From Candidatus Fusicatenibacter intestinigallinarum (GTDB lineage Bacteria; Bacillota; Clostridia; Lachnospirales; Lachnospiraceae), in assembly GCA_019119555.1 (NCBI GenBank), contig DWWU01000021.1, forward strand, positions 54,066 through 118,065: DNA of 64,000 bases, read 5' to 3'. The position numbers and the translations under genes are program-made. Positions 1 to 9,599 of this stretch are shown one piece after another; within the stretch, counting starts at the first letter, position 1, and each line of letters starts with the position of its first letter. The notes under the pieces are model-generated. The model did not search any database and was not told the origin of the DNA. It worked only from the letters and a program-made list of their open reading frames with translations.

Positions 1-514
1 AAGCGTCACATACGGCAAGAACCGCATCCGGATGTTCAAAACAGATATAATCCCGTGCAATCTCTTCCTCCTCAGAGTGTGAGAGCAGAGAGTAGCATCC
101 CGGAAGATCTACGATCTGAAAAAGCGTTTCCCTGCGGCGGCAGATTCCTCTGGCACTCTCCACGGTTTTTCCCGGCCAGTTGCCGGTATGCTGATTCCTT
201 CCGGTCAGTCCGTTAAAAACGGTACTTTTTCCCACATTGGGATTTCCTGCAAGTGCAATCACTTTTGTTGTCTCATGCTTTTTTTGCTCTTTTCTGACGG
301 AGATTTCCACCTGCGATGCATCCTCTCTGCGGAGAGCGATTACTGTTCTGCGTATGAAATATGCTGCCGGATCACCCAGAGGACTTTTTCCCAGGCATTC
401 GATCTCCGTTCCGGGAACAAGCCCCAGATCCTGAAGTCGTCTGCGCATAGAGGATGATTTTATATACCCTGTTATAACTCCGGTCTGTCCGGCAGATAAT
501 TCTGAAAGATTCAT
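1..514 (-). CDS. feoB: FeoA-FeoB fusion ferrous iron transporter (N-terminal part, runs off the window)
   Basis: The protein imports Fe(II) across the cytoplasmic membrane. Only the first 171 residues lie in the window. Residues 1-71 are a FeoA-type SH3-like domain ([22 protein letters not shown]). A short linker leads into the FeoB GTPase, with G1 GNPNVGKST near residues 90-98 and G3 DLPG at 136-139. FeoA and FeoB are usually separate genes, so this is a fused form. The ATG at 514 begins the FeoA domain; the ribosome site upstream is weak (GGAAAGGG). The gene is divergent from the subtilase at 707. The membrane part of FeoB must lie to the left of position 1. Confidence 0.9.
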   Translation of the reverse strand, partial: MNLSELSAGQTGVITGYIKSSSMRRRLQDLGLVPGTEIECLGKSPLGDPAAYFIRRTVIALRREDASQVEISVRKEQKKHETTKVIALAGNPNVGKSTVFNGLTGRNQHTGNWPGKTVESARGICRRRETLFQIVDLPGCYSLLSHSEEEEIARDYICFEHPDAVLAVCDA

Positions 515-706
515 GGGAAAACCCTTTCCGGCCCGCGAAAGGATTCCGGGCGCTGCATTTTCTCCTAACATAGTATGCGGCTGATACGAAAAAGTCTCTG
601 TCTATACAGGGAATTTTTCCAGTCACCTGCCGAGAAAAACTGGCAATACGCATTGTCCGGAATATTTTATAAAGAACACCTATCATACCATGAGAGGAGG
701 ATTTGC

Positions 707-1558
707 TTGAAAAACAGATATGGGCTGACCGGACGGGGCGTTTCCGTTGCGGTTCTGGATACGGGCATTACGCCGCACATTGATTTTGACAATCGCATTC
801 TGGTCTTTCTTGACCTGATTTTCGGTCATGCGCAGCCGTATGACGACAACGGCCATGGTTCCCATGTGGCCGGACTGATCGGCGGCAGCGGAAGAGCCAG
901 CAAAGGCAGGTACGAGGGAATGGCGCCGGAGTGCGGCTTCGTGATTCTGAAGATTCTGGATCACAGGGGAAACGGCCGGAAGCAGGATGTCCTGAAGGCG
1001 ATCGACTGGGTCCGGAAAATGAGAAAGAAATACAATATCCGGATTCTGAATATATCTGTCGGTACGACAGAACAGGAAAAAGTTCTCCATGATCTTCTGA
1101 TCGAAGCGGTGGAGCAGGCCTGGGACGACGGGCTGGTGGTTGTGACAGCCGCCGGAAATCTTGGCCCGGGAAGCGGTACCGTTACGGCGCCAGGGAGCAG
1201 CAGAAAGGTTATTACGGTCGGTTCCAGCGATCTTCTCACCGGGGCCGACGGGATCTCCGGCTGCGGTCCAACCAGGGACTGTGTCTGCAAACCGGATCTG
1301 GTGGCGCCGGGAAAAGATATTGTTTCCTGCGCGCCGGGAATCAGCCGCCGGGAATATGCCCGGAAGAGCGGAACCTCCATGTCCACGCCTCAGATTTCCG
1401 GGGCCATCGCCCTTGCGCTGCAGAAAGCGCCTTATCTCACAAATGTGCAGATTAAAATGATGCTCCGGGATTCGGTCAGAGACCTGGGGCTCCCCCACAA
1501 CCGGCAGGGCTGGGGAGAATTTGACCTTGACAAGTTCCTTGCAAATCTATACAATTAA
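707..1558 (+). CDS. S8 family subtilisin-like serine protease, intracellular type
   Basis: A compact 283-residue subtilase. The catalytic triad is visible: Asp18 in VAVLDTGI, His50 in NGHGSHVAG and Ser224 in GTSMSTPQ. There is no signal peptide and no clear propeptide, so the enzyme probably acts in the cytoplasm, like ISP-type subtilases. The start is taken as TTG 707 because GAGAGGAGG (692-700) lies 6 nt upstream. The frame is open back to an ATG at 575, but that segment has no ribosome site and does not resemble the family. The physiological substrate cannot be read from the sequence. Confidence 0.88.
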   Translation: MKNRYGLTGRGVSVAVLDTGITPHIDFDNRILVFLDLIFGHAQPYDDNGHGSHVAGLIGGSGRASKGRYEGMAPECGFVILKILDHRGNGRKQDVLKAIDWVRKMRKKYNIRILNISVGTTEQEKVLHDLLIEAVEQAWDDGLVVVTAAGNLGPGSGTVTAPGSSRKVITVGSSDLLTGADGISGCGPTRDCVCKPDLVAPGKDIVSCAPGISRREYARKSGTSMSTPQISGAIALALQKAPYLTNVQIKMMLRDSVRDLGLPHNRQGWGEFDLDKFLANLYN

Positions 1559-1587
1559 AAAAGCTGAGAAATGCTGAAAAATAAGAA

Positions 1588-1615
1588 GTAACCGTTCAGC
1601 GGACTGAAGGGTTAC
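1588..1615. repeat. Module-A palindrome of the intergenic inverted-repeat family (variant)
   Basis: GTAACC-G-TTCAG, a 4-nt loop, then CTGAA-G-GGTTAC. The outer stem has C and G where other copies have A and T, so pairing is kept by paired changes. It lies in the 164-nt gap between the subtilase and icd; the rest of that gap shows no gene. Confidence 0.7.
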
Positions 1616-1722
1616 CATCGGGAAAACTGAACGATCAGACCATCGGCGCAGCCCTGTGCCGCCGCGGAATCAACGGCAGAATGGACGGGGCTGCTCCCTC
1701 ATCAGAATACAAGGAGGACATT

Positions 1723-2925
1723 ATGGAAAAAATTCAGATGACAACCCCTCTCGTGGAGATGGACGGAGACGAGATGACCCGCATTCTCTGGAAGATCATC
1801 AAGGAAGAACTGCTGCTTCCGTTTATTGATCTGAAAACCGACTATTACGATCTTGGGCTGGAGCATCGGAATGAAACCGATGATCAGGTAACTGTCGACG
1901 CAGCAAAAGCCACAATGAAATACGGCGTGGCGGTCAAATGTGCAACGATCACTCCAAATGCGGCCCGTATGACTGAATACAATCTGAAAGAAATGTGGAA
2001 GAGCCCGAACGGAACCATCCGTGCGCTTCTTGACGGAACCGTATTCCGCGCGCCGATCGTTGTCAGAGGCATTGAGCCATGTGTCCGAAACTGGAAAAAA
2101 CCGATCACCATCGCCAGACATGCGTACGGCGACGTCTATAAAAACGCAGAGATGCGGATTCCGGGTCCCGGGAAAGTAGAACTTGTCTATACCGCGGAGG
2201 ACGGAACGACAACCAGCGAGCTGGTACATAACTTCACAGGAGCCGGCGTCGTACAGGGAATGCACAATCTGGACGATTCCATCGAGAGTTTTGCAAAGAG
2301 CTGCTTTGAATATGCGCTGGACACGCACCAGGATCTGTGGTTTGCAACCAAAGACACGATCTCGAAAAAATATGACCACCGCTTCAAGGATATTTTTGCA
2401 GAGATCTATGAGAACGAGTACAAGGAAAAATTTGAACAGGCGGGCATCACTTATTTCTATACGCTGATTGACGATGCCGTTGCCCGTATTATGAAAGCAG
2501 AGGGCGGATTTATCTGGGCCTGCAAGAACTATGACGGGGATGTGATGAGTGATATGGTTTCCTCGGCGTTCGGTTCCCTGGCCATGATGACCTCCGTGCT
2601 GGTTTCCCCGCACGGCTATTATGAGTATGAGGCTGCCCACGGTACGGTACAGCGCCACTATTACCGCTATCTGAAAGGGGAGGAGACGTCCACCAACTCA
2701 GTTGCCACGATCTTTGCATGGACAGGCGCCCTCCGCAAGAGAGGAGAACTGGACGGAAACGAAGCACTGTGTACTTTTGCCGACCGTCTGGAGGCGGCGA
2801 CAATACATGTGATTGAATCTGGAAAGATGACGAAGGATCTTGCGCTGATCACAACAATTGAGAACCCGGTTGTGCTGAACAGCAGAGATTTTATTCTCGC
2901 AATCCGGGAAGAGCTTGAAAAGTAA
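1723..2925 (+). CDS. icd: NADP-dependent isocitrate dehydrogenase
   Basis: Oxidatively decarboxylates isocitrate to 2-oxoglutarate, giving NADPH for biosynthesis and glutamate formation. The 400-residue protein is of the eukaryote-like homodimeric type ([14 protein letters not shown] at the start, then [40 protein letters not shown] and [12 protein letters not shown]). Substrate-binding Thr/Ser/Asn and Arg residues of the family are present. The ATG at 1723 follows AAGGAGG (1711-1717) with good spacing; an in-frame ATG at 1681 lacks a ribosome site. The gene is convergent with the ABC-F gene and both end at a strong shared hairpin. Confidence 0.96.
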   Translation: MEKIQMTTPLVEMDGDEMTRILWKIIKEELLLPFIDLKTDYYDLGLEHRNETDDQVTVDAAKATMKYGVAVKCATITPNAARMTEYNLKEMWKSPNGTIRALLDGTVFRAPIVVRGIEPCVRNWKKPITIARHAYGDVYKNAEMRIPGPGKVELVYTAEDGTTTSELVHNFTGAGVVQGMHNLDDSIESFAKSCFEYALDTHQDLWFATKDTISKKYDHRFKDIFAEIYENEYKEKFEQAGITYFYTLIDDAVARIMKAEGGFIWACKNYDGDVMSDMVSSAFGSLAMMTSVLVSPHGYYEYEAAHGTVQRHYYRYLKGEETSTNSVATIFAWTGALRKRGELDGNEALCTFADRLEAATIHVIESGKMTKDLALITTIENPVVLNSRDFILAIREELEK

Positions 2926-2952
2926 ATATACGGATTTGTTAACTTTTCTTTC

Positions 2953-3001
2953 AGAGCGCTGCAGAAAATCCTCTTGTCCGGATTTTCTGCAGCGCTCTTT
3001 C
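2953..3001. terminator. Bidirectional intrinsic terminator between icd and the ABC-F gene
   Basis: A 19-bp perfect stem (AGAGCGCTGCAGAAAATCC at 2953-2971 with its complement at 2980-2998), an 8-nt loop, and T-rich sequence on both strands. It lies between the two convergent stop codons. Confidence 0.9.
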
Positions 3002-3025
3002 GGATAACCGGTTTCCTGTCCCGGC

Positions 3026-4933
3026 TTACGCCAGTTCCTCCCATTTTTCATACAGTCGTTCCAGCTCGGCCTGAACGGCCGCCTTTTCATTGCTCAGTTC
3101 GATACAGCGGGCAACGTCTGTGGCCACTTCCGGAAGGGACAGTTCTCCGTCGATTTCCGAATCCCTGGTCTCCAGTTCTTCAATCCTGGCCTCTGTCTTT
3201 TTCAGATCGTTTTCTCTCTTTCTCAGTCGGGCCTGCTCCTCTTTCTGAGCCTTCCAGTCCAGCTTGACGGAAGATTCTTCCTGTTTCTGAGGCTCGGCTT
3301 CAGCAGAAGGAGCGTAAATGCTTGTCAGTTCCTCCTTTTTCTCCAGATAATAGTCGTAATTTCCGATGTAATTGACCAGCGTCTGATTGGTCAGCTCCAG
3401 AATTCTGGTGGCCGTCTGGTTGATGAAATAACGGTCATGGGACACATAGAGAATGGTTCCCGTATAGTCTTTCAGCGCCTGCTCCAGAATCTCTTTGGAC
3501 ACGATATCCAGATGGTTTGTCGGCTCATCGAGAATCAGAAAGTTGGCGTTGGACAGCATCAGCTTTGCAAGAGAAATCCGTCCTCTTTCTCCTCCGCTCA
3601 GCGTATGGATCGGCTGGAATACGTCATCTTCTGTGAACAGAAAGGCTGCCAGTACATTCCGTATTTCCGTATTGGTAAGGTAGGGATATGTGTCTGAGAG
3701 TTCCTGAAAAATCGTCTTATCCATATGGAGCACCTGATGTTCCTGATCATAATAACCAATCTGCACCTTCGTGCCCAGCTCTACCTCGCCGCTGTCAGGC
3801 GCCACAACTCCGTTCAGAATTTTCAGAATCGTCGTCTTCCCGGTTCCGTTGTTTCCGATAATCGCCACCCGCTCTCCACGGTGGATTTCAAAATTCAGAT
3901 CGGAAAACAGATGCTGTCCCGGAAAGCTTTTGGACAGATGGGAAACACGGAGCACATCGTTGCCGCTGGTAATTCTCGGCGTAAGACGGATTCTCATATC
4001 TGCCCGCACTTCTGTGGGCTTGTCCAGAACCTCCATTTTTTCCAGCATTTTTTCGCGGCTTTCCGCCCGTCGAATAGATTTTTCCCGGTTAAAGGATTTC
4101 AGCTTTGTGATCACTTCTTCCTGATGGCGGATTTCCTGCTGCTGGTTCATCCAGGCATGGTAGGCCGCTTCCCGGAGCATGGCTTTTTTCCGGCTGTAAG
4201 CAGAGTAATTCCCCTCAAAGGTCATTACTTTTCCGGCGTCAATTTCCACAATTTTTGTCACGACACGGTCCAGAAAATACCGGTCGTGGGAGACGATCAG
4301 AACCGCGCCGCTGTAATTCATCAGATAGCCTTCCAGCCAGGCGATGGATTCCATGTCCAGATGGTTCGTCGGCTCGTCCAGAAGAATCACATCCGGCTTT
4401 GTCAGCAGAAGCCGTCCCAAAGCCACGCGGGTTTTCTGGCCTCCGGAGAGTTCGGAGATTTTCTTGTCGAATTCGTCCTCGGAAAAGCCGAGACCTTTCA
4501 GCACACCCACCACTTCGCTGCGGTACGCATAGCCGTTTTCCAGCTCGAACGTGTGGGAGAGGCGCGTGTAGGCGGCCATTTTCTCTTCCAGTTGTTCTCC
4601 CTGCTCGTATTTCATTTCCTGCTCCAGATTACGCAGCCGGTTTTCCATATCAATCAGGTACTGTTTTGCCTGAAGCACTTCCTGATAGATCGTCAGATCG
4701 CCGGTTAGGTCCTGATGCTGCGCCAGATAGCCCAGGGTCTTCCCCTTGGACAGAATTACCTCCCCGCTGTCGGCGCTAAGTTCACCTACAATAATTTTCA
4801 GAAGCGTCGATTTTCCCGCACCGTTGATTCCGACAAGCGCTGCCTTTTCCCGTTCTTCTATATGAAAGGAAGCATTATTCAGAATTTCGTTGGTTCCGAA
4901 CGCCTTTGTAATATTCTGACATGCTAAGATCAT
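3026..4933 (-). CDS. ABC-F family ATPase (ribosome-associated, Uup/YdiF-like)
   Basis: A soluble protein with two ABC domains and no membrane segments. Walker A motifs are GINGAGKST and GNNGTGKTT, signatures are LSGGQKTRVALGRLLL and LSGGERGRISLAKLML, and both Walker B motifs read LILDEPTNHLD or close to it. The charged linker between domains and the coiled-coil tail (after about residue 560) are typical of ABC-F translation factors. Members of the family act on the ribosome; some give antibiotic resistance, which cannot be decided here. Two starts have good ribosome sites: ATG 4933 (CAGGAGG) and ATG 4969 (AAGGAGG). I chose 4933 because the family usually begins close to MILACQNI. Confidence 0.9.
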   Translation of the reverse strand: MILACQNITKAFGTNEILNNASFHIEEREKAALVGINGAGKSTLLKIIVGELSADSGEVILSKGKTLGYLAQHQDLTGDLTIYQEVLQAKQYLIDMENRLRNLEQEMKYEQGEQLEEKMAAYTRLSHTFELENGYAYRSEVVGVLKGLGFSEDEFDKKISELSGGQKTRVALGRLLLTKPDVILLDEPTNHLDMESIAWLEGYLMNYSGAVLIVSHDRYFLDRVVTKIVEIDAGKVMTFEGNYSAYSRKKAMLREAAYHAWMNQQQEIRHQEEVITKLKSFNREKSIRRAESREKMLEKMEVLDKPTEVRADMRIRLTPRITSGNDVLRVSHLSKSFPGQHLFSDLNFEIHRGERVAIIGNNGTGKTTILKILNGVVAPDSGEVELGTKVQIGYYDQEHQVLHMDKTIFQELSDTYPYLTNTEIRNVLAAFLFTEDDVFQPIHTLSGGERGRISLAKLMLSNANFLILDEPTNHLDIVSKEILEQALKDYTGTILYVSHDRYFINQTATRILELTNQTLVNYIGNYDYYLEKKEELTSIYAPSAEAEPQKQEESSVKLDWKAQKEEQARLRKRENDLKKTEARIEELETRDSEIDGELSLPEVATDVARCIELSNEKAAVQAELERLYEKWEELA

Positions 4934-5017
4934 ATCTTCCTCCTGTGAATGAAAAATAATTTTCTGCATAACATCCTCCTTATTATAGAGAAGAGATAAC
5001 AAAATTTCAATAAATCT

Positions 5018-5046
5018 TTGACAATTTTCTCACATACATATATAAT
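5018..5046 (+). promoter_or_regulatory. Sigma-A promoter of rex
   Basis: TTGACA at 5018-5023, a 17-bp spacer and TATAAT at 5041-5046: both hexamers are perfect. It is divergent from the ABC-F gene and 125 nt upstream of the rex start. Confidence 0.85.
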
Positions 5047-5170
5047 AAAATTATATTTTTGTATACATATCCAGAAAAATCATAAGACGGAGGTGTGCGA
5101 AAACCTCCACTTTTTCGGCAGTCTTTCCGGAATCTGATTTGCGGATATGGATGTTAGGAGGAAAATTATC

Positions 5171-5827
5171 TTGGAAGAAAAAGACATTTCACGAGCAGTC
5201 ATAAAAAGGCTTCCACGATATTATCGTTATCTGGGAGAACTTCTGGAGGATGGAGTGGAGAGAATCTCATCCAGTGAGCTCAGTGAACGTATGAAAGTGA
5301 CCGCTTCTCAGATCCGTCAGGATCTGAATAATTTCGGCGGCTTCGGACAACAGGGGTATGGATATAATGTCCGCTATCTTTATACGGAGATCGGGAAAAT
5401 CCTCGGGCTGAACCGCACGCATAACATGATTATCGTCGGCGCGGGAAATCTGGGACAGGCGCTGGCCAACTATGCGGCCTTTGAGCGCAGCGGTTTCAAA
5501 ACCATCGGTATTTTCGACATCAACCCGGTTCTCAAGGGAGTCAGTGTGCGGGGCATTCCCATCCGCATGACCGACGAGCTTCCCGAGTTCATCCGGAACA
5601 ATCATGTGGAAATCGCCGCTCTGACGCTTCCGAAGGCAAATGCGCTGGAAATGGCGAAGCTTCTCGCAGACTGCGGCGTCAAAGCTTTCTGGAATTTTGC
5701 ACATACGGATCTGAACCTGGCGATGCCGGGGGATTTCATTGTAGAAAATGTCCATCTCTCTGAAAGTCTGATGCGGCTTTCCTACAATCTTACCAGATAT
5801 GAGTCTGAACATAAGCAGCAGCCGTAA
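5171..5827 (+). CDS. rex: Redox-sensing transcriptional repressor Rex
   Basis: Senses the NADH/NAD+ ratio and represses fermentation and electron-transfer genes. The 218-residue protein has an N-terminal winged helix (AVIKRLPRYYRYL, then KVTASQIRQDLNNFGGFGQQGYGY) and a Rossmann domain with the dinucleotide motif VGAGNLGQAL. The C-terminal helix NLTRYES is the domain-swapped dimer arm. TTG 5171 is preferred as start because AGGAGGA (5156-5162) precedes it with 8-nt spacing and family members begin close to this point; ATG 5147 is in frame but has no ribosome site. Confidence 0.95.
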   Translation: MEEKDISRAVIKRLPRYYRYLGELLEDGVERISSSELSERMKVTASQIRQDLNNFGGFGQQGYGYNVRYLYTEIGKILGLNRTHNMIIVGAGNLGQALANYAAFERSGFKTIGIFDINPVLKGVSVRGIPIRMTDELPEFIRNNHVEIAALTLPKANALEMAKLLADCGVKAFWNFAHTDLNLAMPGDFIVENVHLSESLMRLSYNLTRYESEHKQQP

Positions 5828-5926
5828 ATCATCCGCTGCCGGTTCCTGAAGCAGAGAAACAGCCTGTGGACGGAAACGGCAGCGGAATTTTTATGCGGAG
5901 TACAGCCGCTGAGAAGGAGGTAGTAT

Positions 5927-7477
5927 ATGAAAGAACTGGTAACTGCGGAACAGATGCGCCGAAGCGATGCATTTGCCATCGAACATCAGAAAATGCCGTC
6001 CCAGGTGCTGATGGAGCGGGCGGCGCTTGCCGTGGCGGAAGAGGTGTTGCTGCACCAGAATCCCGGGAAGATTCTGGCTGTCTGCGGCACCGGAAACAAT
6101 GGCGGGGACGGTGTCGCGGCTGCGCGGATTCTGAGGCTTCGAGGGTACGATGCAGAGATTTTTCCGGTGGGGGATCGGGAAAAATACAGCGAAGGAATGC
6201 GAACGCAGATGGAAATTGCCGGAAACTACCGGATACCTGTAGTCAAAAATCCTGTCTTTGCGGAATATACTGTTATCATAGACGCAGTCTTTGGTACAGG
6301 CCTGTCCCGCCTGGCTGCCGGCGTCTATAAGGAAGTCATTGACAGGATCAACGAAAGTCATGTCCCGGTCGTCTCTGTGGACATCCCTTCCGGCATACAT
6401 ACCGACACGGGTGCGGTTCTCGGCGCTGCAGTGCAGGCGGCCGCAACTGTAACCTTCGCATTCGAGAAGCCCGGGCTGTTTCTCCCGCCCGGCTGTCTCT
6501 GCGCCGGGAAGATCCATACGGCGGAGATCGGCGTTACAGGCTGTTTCCGGGACGGCGAGAGGAGATATTACCGGATGGAGCAGGAGGACCTGTTTCCGTT
6601 TCTGAAGAGGGACCCGATGGGCAATAAAGGGACTTTCGGGAAGATACTGATTGCAGCCGGTTCCCGGGAAATCTGCGGGGCAGCGCTGCTGTGCTCTGAG
6701 GCGGCCTTCCGTTCCGGCGCAGGGATGCTTCGGGCAGTCACGGAGGAGAGCAATCGTCTGCCGTTTCTGATGAAGCTTCCGGAAGCCATGCTGACCCTTT
6801 ACCGGGAAGGCGATCCTCTTCCCGGCAAGGCCCTGGAGGATGCGTTGAAATGGGCGGATCTTGTGCTTGCAGGTCCCGGAATCGGAACAAGCAGCACGGC
6901 GAGAGATCTGGTCTCCCGGCTTCTTCGGGACAGTTCCGTGCCTGTGGTTCTGGACGCCGATGCGCTGAACCTGATTGCACAGGAGCCGGCGCTTCTGAAG
7001 CAGGCGAAAATTTCCACCGCCGTCACGCCTCATCTTGGAGAGATGGCGCGGCTCACGGGCAAAAGCATTTCAGCGCTGAAGGAGAATCTTCCCGCCGCAG
7101 CGGCGGATTTTGCAGAGAGTTTTCACACGGTCTGTGTGCTGAAGGACGCGCGCACGGTCGTTGCCTCACCGGAAGGCGCTGTTTTTATCAATTCCTCCGG
7201 ATGCAGCGCGCTGGCTACTGCGGGAAGCGGAGACGTGCTGGCCGGAATTCTTGCGTCTCTTCTGGTGCAGCAGAAAAATTCAGGGAGTCCGCGACCCATG
7301 GAGCAGACGGCCGCTGCCGCTGTTTTCCTGCACGGCCTTCTTGGGGAGCAGGCGGCCCGGCAGAAAGGGGAGGCTTCCGTCCTGGCCGGCGATCTGATCC
7401 GGACGCTGGCTTCCGGCTGTTTTTCGCAGCAGAGTATACCTCCGGAAAAAATCGGGAATACTTTACTCAGATCATAA
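5927..7477 (+). CDS. nnr: Bifunctional NAD(P)H-hydrate epimerase / ADP-dependent dehydratase
   Basis: Repairs hydrated NAD(P)H. The N-terminal YjeF_N domain (about residues 1-210; GTGNNGGDGVAAAR, VDIPSGI) epimerises the S and R hydrates. The C-terminal carbohydrate-kinase-like domain (about 225-500; KGTFGKILIAAGS, VLAGPGIG, VLDADALNLI, ATAGSGDVLAGILASLL) dehydrates the S form at the cost of ADP. The 516-residue length is normal for the fused enzyme. GAAGGAGG precedes ATG 5927. mazF follows 20 nt after the stop, so the two are probably co-transcribed. Confidence 0.95.
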   Translation: MKELVTAEQMRRSDAFAIEHQKMPSQVLMERAALAVAEEVLLHQNPGKILAVCGTGNNGGDGVAAARILRLRGYDAEIFPVGDREKYSEGMRTQMEIAGNYRIPVVKNPVFAEYTVIIDAVFGTGLSRLAAGVYKEVIDRINESHVPVVSVDIPSGIHTDTGAVLGAAVQAAATVTFAFEKPGLFLPPGCLCAGKIHTAEIGVTGCFRDGERRYYRMEQEDLFPFLKRDPMGNKGTFGKILIAAGSREICGAALLCSEAAFRSGAGMLRAVTEESNRLPFLMKLPEAMLTLYREGDPLPGKALEDALKWADLVLAGPGIGTSSTARDLVSRLLRDSSVPVVLDADALNLIAQEPALLKQAKISTAVTPHLGEMARLTGKSISALKENLPAAAADFAESFHTVCVLKDARTVVASPEGAVFINSSGCSALATAGSGDVLAGILASLLVQQKNSGSPRPMEQTAAAAVFLHGLLGEQAARQKGEASVLAGDLIRTLASGCFSQQSIPPEKIGNTLLRS

Positions 7478-7497
7478 AAATCGGAGAGTGAATAACA

Positions 7498-7845
7498 TTG
7501 ATAATTAAACGAGGCGATATTTTTTATGCGGATCTGCGGCCGGTAGTCGGCAGCGAGCAGGGCGGCGTCCGTCCGGTCCTGATCATACAGAACGATGTGG
7601 GGAACAAGCATAGCCCCACCGTCATCTGCGCGGCGATCACATCGAAAATGAACAAGGCGAAACTTCCGACGCATATCGAGATCGAGGCATCCGCTTACGG
7701 AATCGTCAGGGACTCCGTCATTTTACTGGAGCAGCTGCGTACCATTGACAAGAGGCGTCTGAAGGATAAGATCTGCCATCTGAACAGAGAACAGCTGACT
7801 CTGGTGGACGAGGCGCTGAAGGTCAGTCTGGACCTGCTTACATAG
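7498..7845 (+). CDS. mazF: MazF/PemK-family endoribonuclease toxin
   Basis: A 115-residue PemK-fold protein resembling Bacillus EndoA. It shows the RGDIFYADL start, the [16 protein letters not shown] strand-loop and the [11 protein letters not shown] segment that carries the catalytic Arg/Thr pattern of the family. Such toxins cut single-stranded mRNA at short motifs. Start codon is TTG (7498), with GGAGAG about 10 nt upstream. No MazE-like antitoxin ORF precedes it: the upstream neighbour is nnr, only 20 nt away. Confidence 0.92.
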   Translation: MIIKRGDIFYADLRPVVGSEQGGVRPVLIIQNDVGNKHSPTVICAAITSKMNKAKLPTHIEIEASAYGIVRDSVILLEQLRTIDKRRLKDKICHLNREQLTLVDEALKVSLDLLT

Positions 7846-7852
7846 CAAAATC

Positions 7853-7882
7853 TTGACGAACACCGGGAAACCATGTTATATT
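7853..7882 (+). promoter_or_regulatory. Probable sigma-A promoter of yebC
   Basis: TTGACG (7853-7858), an 18-bp spacer, then TATATT (7877-7882). It begins just after the mazF stop and lies about 100 nt ahead of the yebC start. Confidence 0.65.
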
Positions 7883-7983
7883 ATAACAGTTTACAAAAAC
7901 AGAGCATCTCTGATCCTCCATTTCTATATTCTATACAGGAAACAGGTTTCAGAAATGTCGGAGAGAAAAAGGAGAGAAAAACC

Positions 7984-8715
7984 ATGTCAGGACATTCCAA
8001 GTTTGCAAACATTAAGCATAAGAAAGAAAAAAACGATGCAAAAAAAGGAAAAATCTTTACAATTATCGGCCGTGAGATCGTGATTGCCGTGAAGGAAGGC
8101 GGTCCGGATCCGGCCAACAACAGTAAGCTGAGGGATGTAATTGCAAAAGCCAAGGCCAACAATATGCCCAACGATACCATTGAGCGCGGAATCAAAAAAG
8201 CGGCCGGCGATTCCAACGCTGACAATTATGAGAGGATTACATACGAGGGATACGGTCCCAACGGAATCGCGATTATCGTCGAGACGCTGACGGACAACAA
8301 GAACCGTACGGCGGCCAATGTGAGAAGCGCATTCACCAAAGGAAGCGGAAATGTGGGAACTCCGGGCTGCGTTTCCTATATGTTCGACCAGAAAGGGCAG
8401 ATCATCATCGATAAGGAAGAGTGCGAGATGGATTCCGACGATCTGATGATGCTGGCGCTGGACGCCGGAGCGGAAGACTTCCAGGAAGAAGAGGACAGCT
8501 ATGAAATTCTCACGGCGCCGGATGATTTTTCCGCTGTGCGCGAGGCACTGGAAAAAGAGGGAATCCCGATGGCGGAAGCAGATATTGCGATGATCCCGCA
8601 GAATTATCTGACGCTGACCGACGAGCAGGCGCTGAAAAACCTGAGTCGTACGCTGGATCTTCTGGAAGATGACGACGATGTTCAGAACGTGTACACCAAC
8701 CTGGCGGAAGCGTAA
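7984..8715 (+). CDS. yebC: YebC/PmpR-family protein (translation or transcription regulator)
   Basis: A 243-residue member of the YebC family, starting [14 protein letters not shown] as usual. The three-domain layout is typical: basic N-terminal helices, then the segments [29 protein letters not shown] and [16 protein letters not shown]. Family members have been linked both to transcription control and to relief of ribosome stalling at proline runs; the role here cannot be told from sequence. ATG 7984 follows AAGGAGAG. An in-frame upstream ATG (7873) lies inside the promoter region and is not used. Confidence 0.94.
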   Translation: MSGHSKFANIKHKKEKNDAKKGKIFTIIGREIVIAVKEGGPDPANNSKLRDVIAKAKANNMPNDTIERGIKKAAGDSNADNYERITYEGYGPNGIAIIVETLTDNKNRTAANVRSAFTKGSGNVGTPGCVSYMFDQKGQIIIDKEECEMDSDDLMMLALDAGAEDFQEEEDSYEILTAPDDFSAVREALEKEGIPMAEADIAMIPQNYLTLTDEQALKNLSRTLDLLEDDDDVQNVYTNLAEA

Positions 8716-8843
8716 TGTCTGAGCCGGCATACTTCCCGATCTGTGTATAATTTCCGTCAGTCATGCAGATACTTTTTCTGAAACGGCGGCAGAACTGAAA
8801 TCCTGTCCGCATCGAAAAAGAGAAGAGAAAGGAACGCTGCAGC

Positions 8844-9494
8844 ATGACAGAACAGGAAAACCTTACACCCGGGGAAAATATCACTGAACTGAAAAGCAAC
8901 ATTTATCTTCTGTCCATTATCGGAGAGGTCGAGGGACACGAAACACTTGGAGAGCGGACAAAGGCCACAAAGTACGAGCATATTCTCCCGACTCTTGCGC
9001 GTGTTGAGGACAACGATGAAATTGACGGACTTCTGATCCTTTTAAATACCGTAGGCGGAGACGTGGAGGCGGGACTCGCAATCGCTGAGATGATCGCTTC
9101 CATGCGAAAGCCTACGGTATCGCTCGTTCTCGGAGGCGGACATTCCATCGGCGTCCCTCTGGCGGTCTCCGCTGATTATTCTCTGATCGTACCCAGCGGC
9201 ACGATGGTCATCCATCCGGTACGTACCAACGGAATGTTTATCGGCGTGGCCCAGACCTACCGGAATATGGAAAAGACTCAGGACCGGATCACGACTTTTG
9301 TCTCAGAGCATTCCAACATCTCCAAAGAACGTCTGGAGGAACTGATGCTCGACACGAAAACTCTGGTCAAGGATGTCGGCACCATGTTGGAAGGCCCGCA
9401 GGCGGTTCAGGAAGGACTGATCGATGAAGTCGGAGGCATTGCCCCTGCTCTGAAGAAGCTCCATTCCCTGATCAGCCAATCGAAGAAATCATAA
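8844..9494 (+). CDS. tepA: ClpP-like serine protease TepA
   Basis: A 216-residue protein of the ClpP/crotonase fold, close to Bacillus TepA, which degrades or helps the translocation of exported proteins at the cytoplasmic side. The nucleophile motif is GGGHSIGVPLA with Ser in the expected place; His is in MVIHPVR. Residues LLNTVGGDVEAGLAIAEMI form the substrate-binding strand. The ribosome site is AAAGGA (8828-8833), 10 nt from the ATG. A strong terminator follows the stop. Confidence 0.88.
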   Translation: MTEQENLTPGENITELKSNIYLLSIIGEVEGHETLGERTKATKYEHILPTLARVEDNDEIDGLLILLNTVGGDVEAGLAIAEMIASMRKPTVSLVLGGGHSIGVPLAVSADYSLIVPSGTMVIHPVRTNGMFIGVAQTYRNMEKTQDRITTFVSEHSNISKERLEELMLDTKTLVKDVGTMLEGPQAVQEGLIDEVGGIAPALKKLHSLISQSKKS

Positions 9495-9517
9495 AGGCAG
9501 TGTGACTGTTTTATCGT

Positions 9518-9548
9518 AAAACCTCCCCATTGTATTTGGGGAGGTTTT
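9518..9548 (+). terminator. Intrinsic terminator after tepA
   Basis: AAAACCTCCCC (9518-9528) pairs perfectly with GGGGAGGTTTT (9538-9548) around a 9-nt loop and ends in T's. The A-run on the left arm suggests it can also work on the other strand. Confidence 0.9.
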
Positions 9549-9599
9549 ATGATAAAATCAGGTATTGTAAGAAAATACAAAGGAAAAGGAATTTTACAT

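Noticed and set aside
1702..2658. Long open frame antisense to icd
   Set aside because: It lies wholly opposite a clearly conserved gene, has no ribosome site and encodes no recognisable domain; it follows from the codon pattern of icd.
2930..2950. Rex operator (TTGTTAA-N4-TTAACAA) near the end of icd
   Set aside because: Only one half-site (TTGTTAA) is present and it lies after a stop codon, before a terminator.
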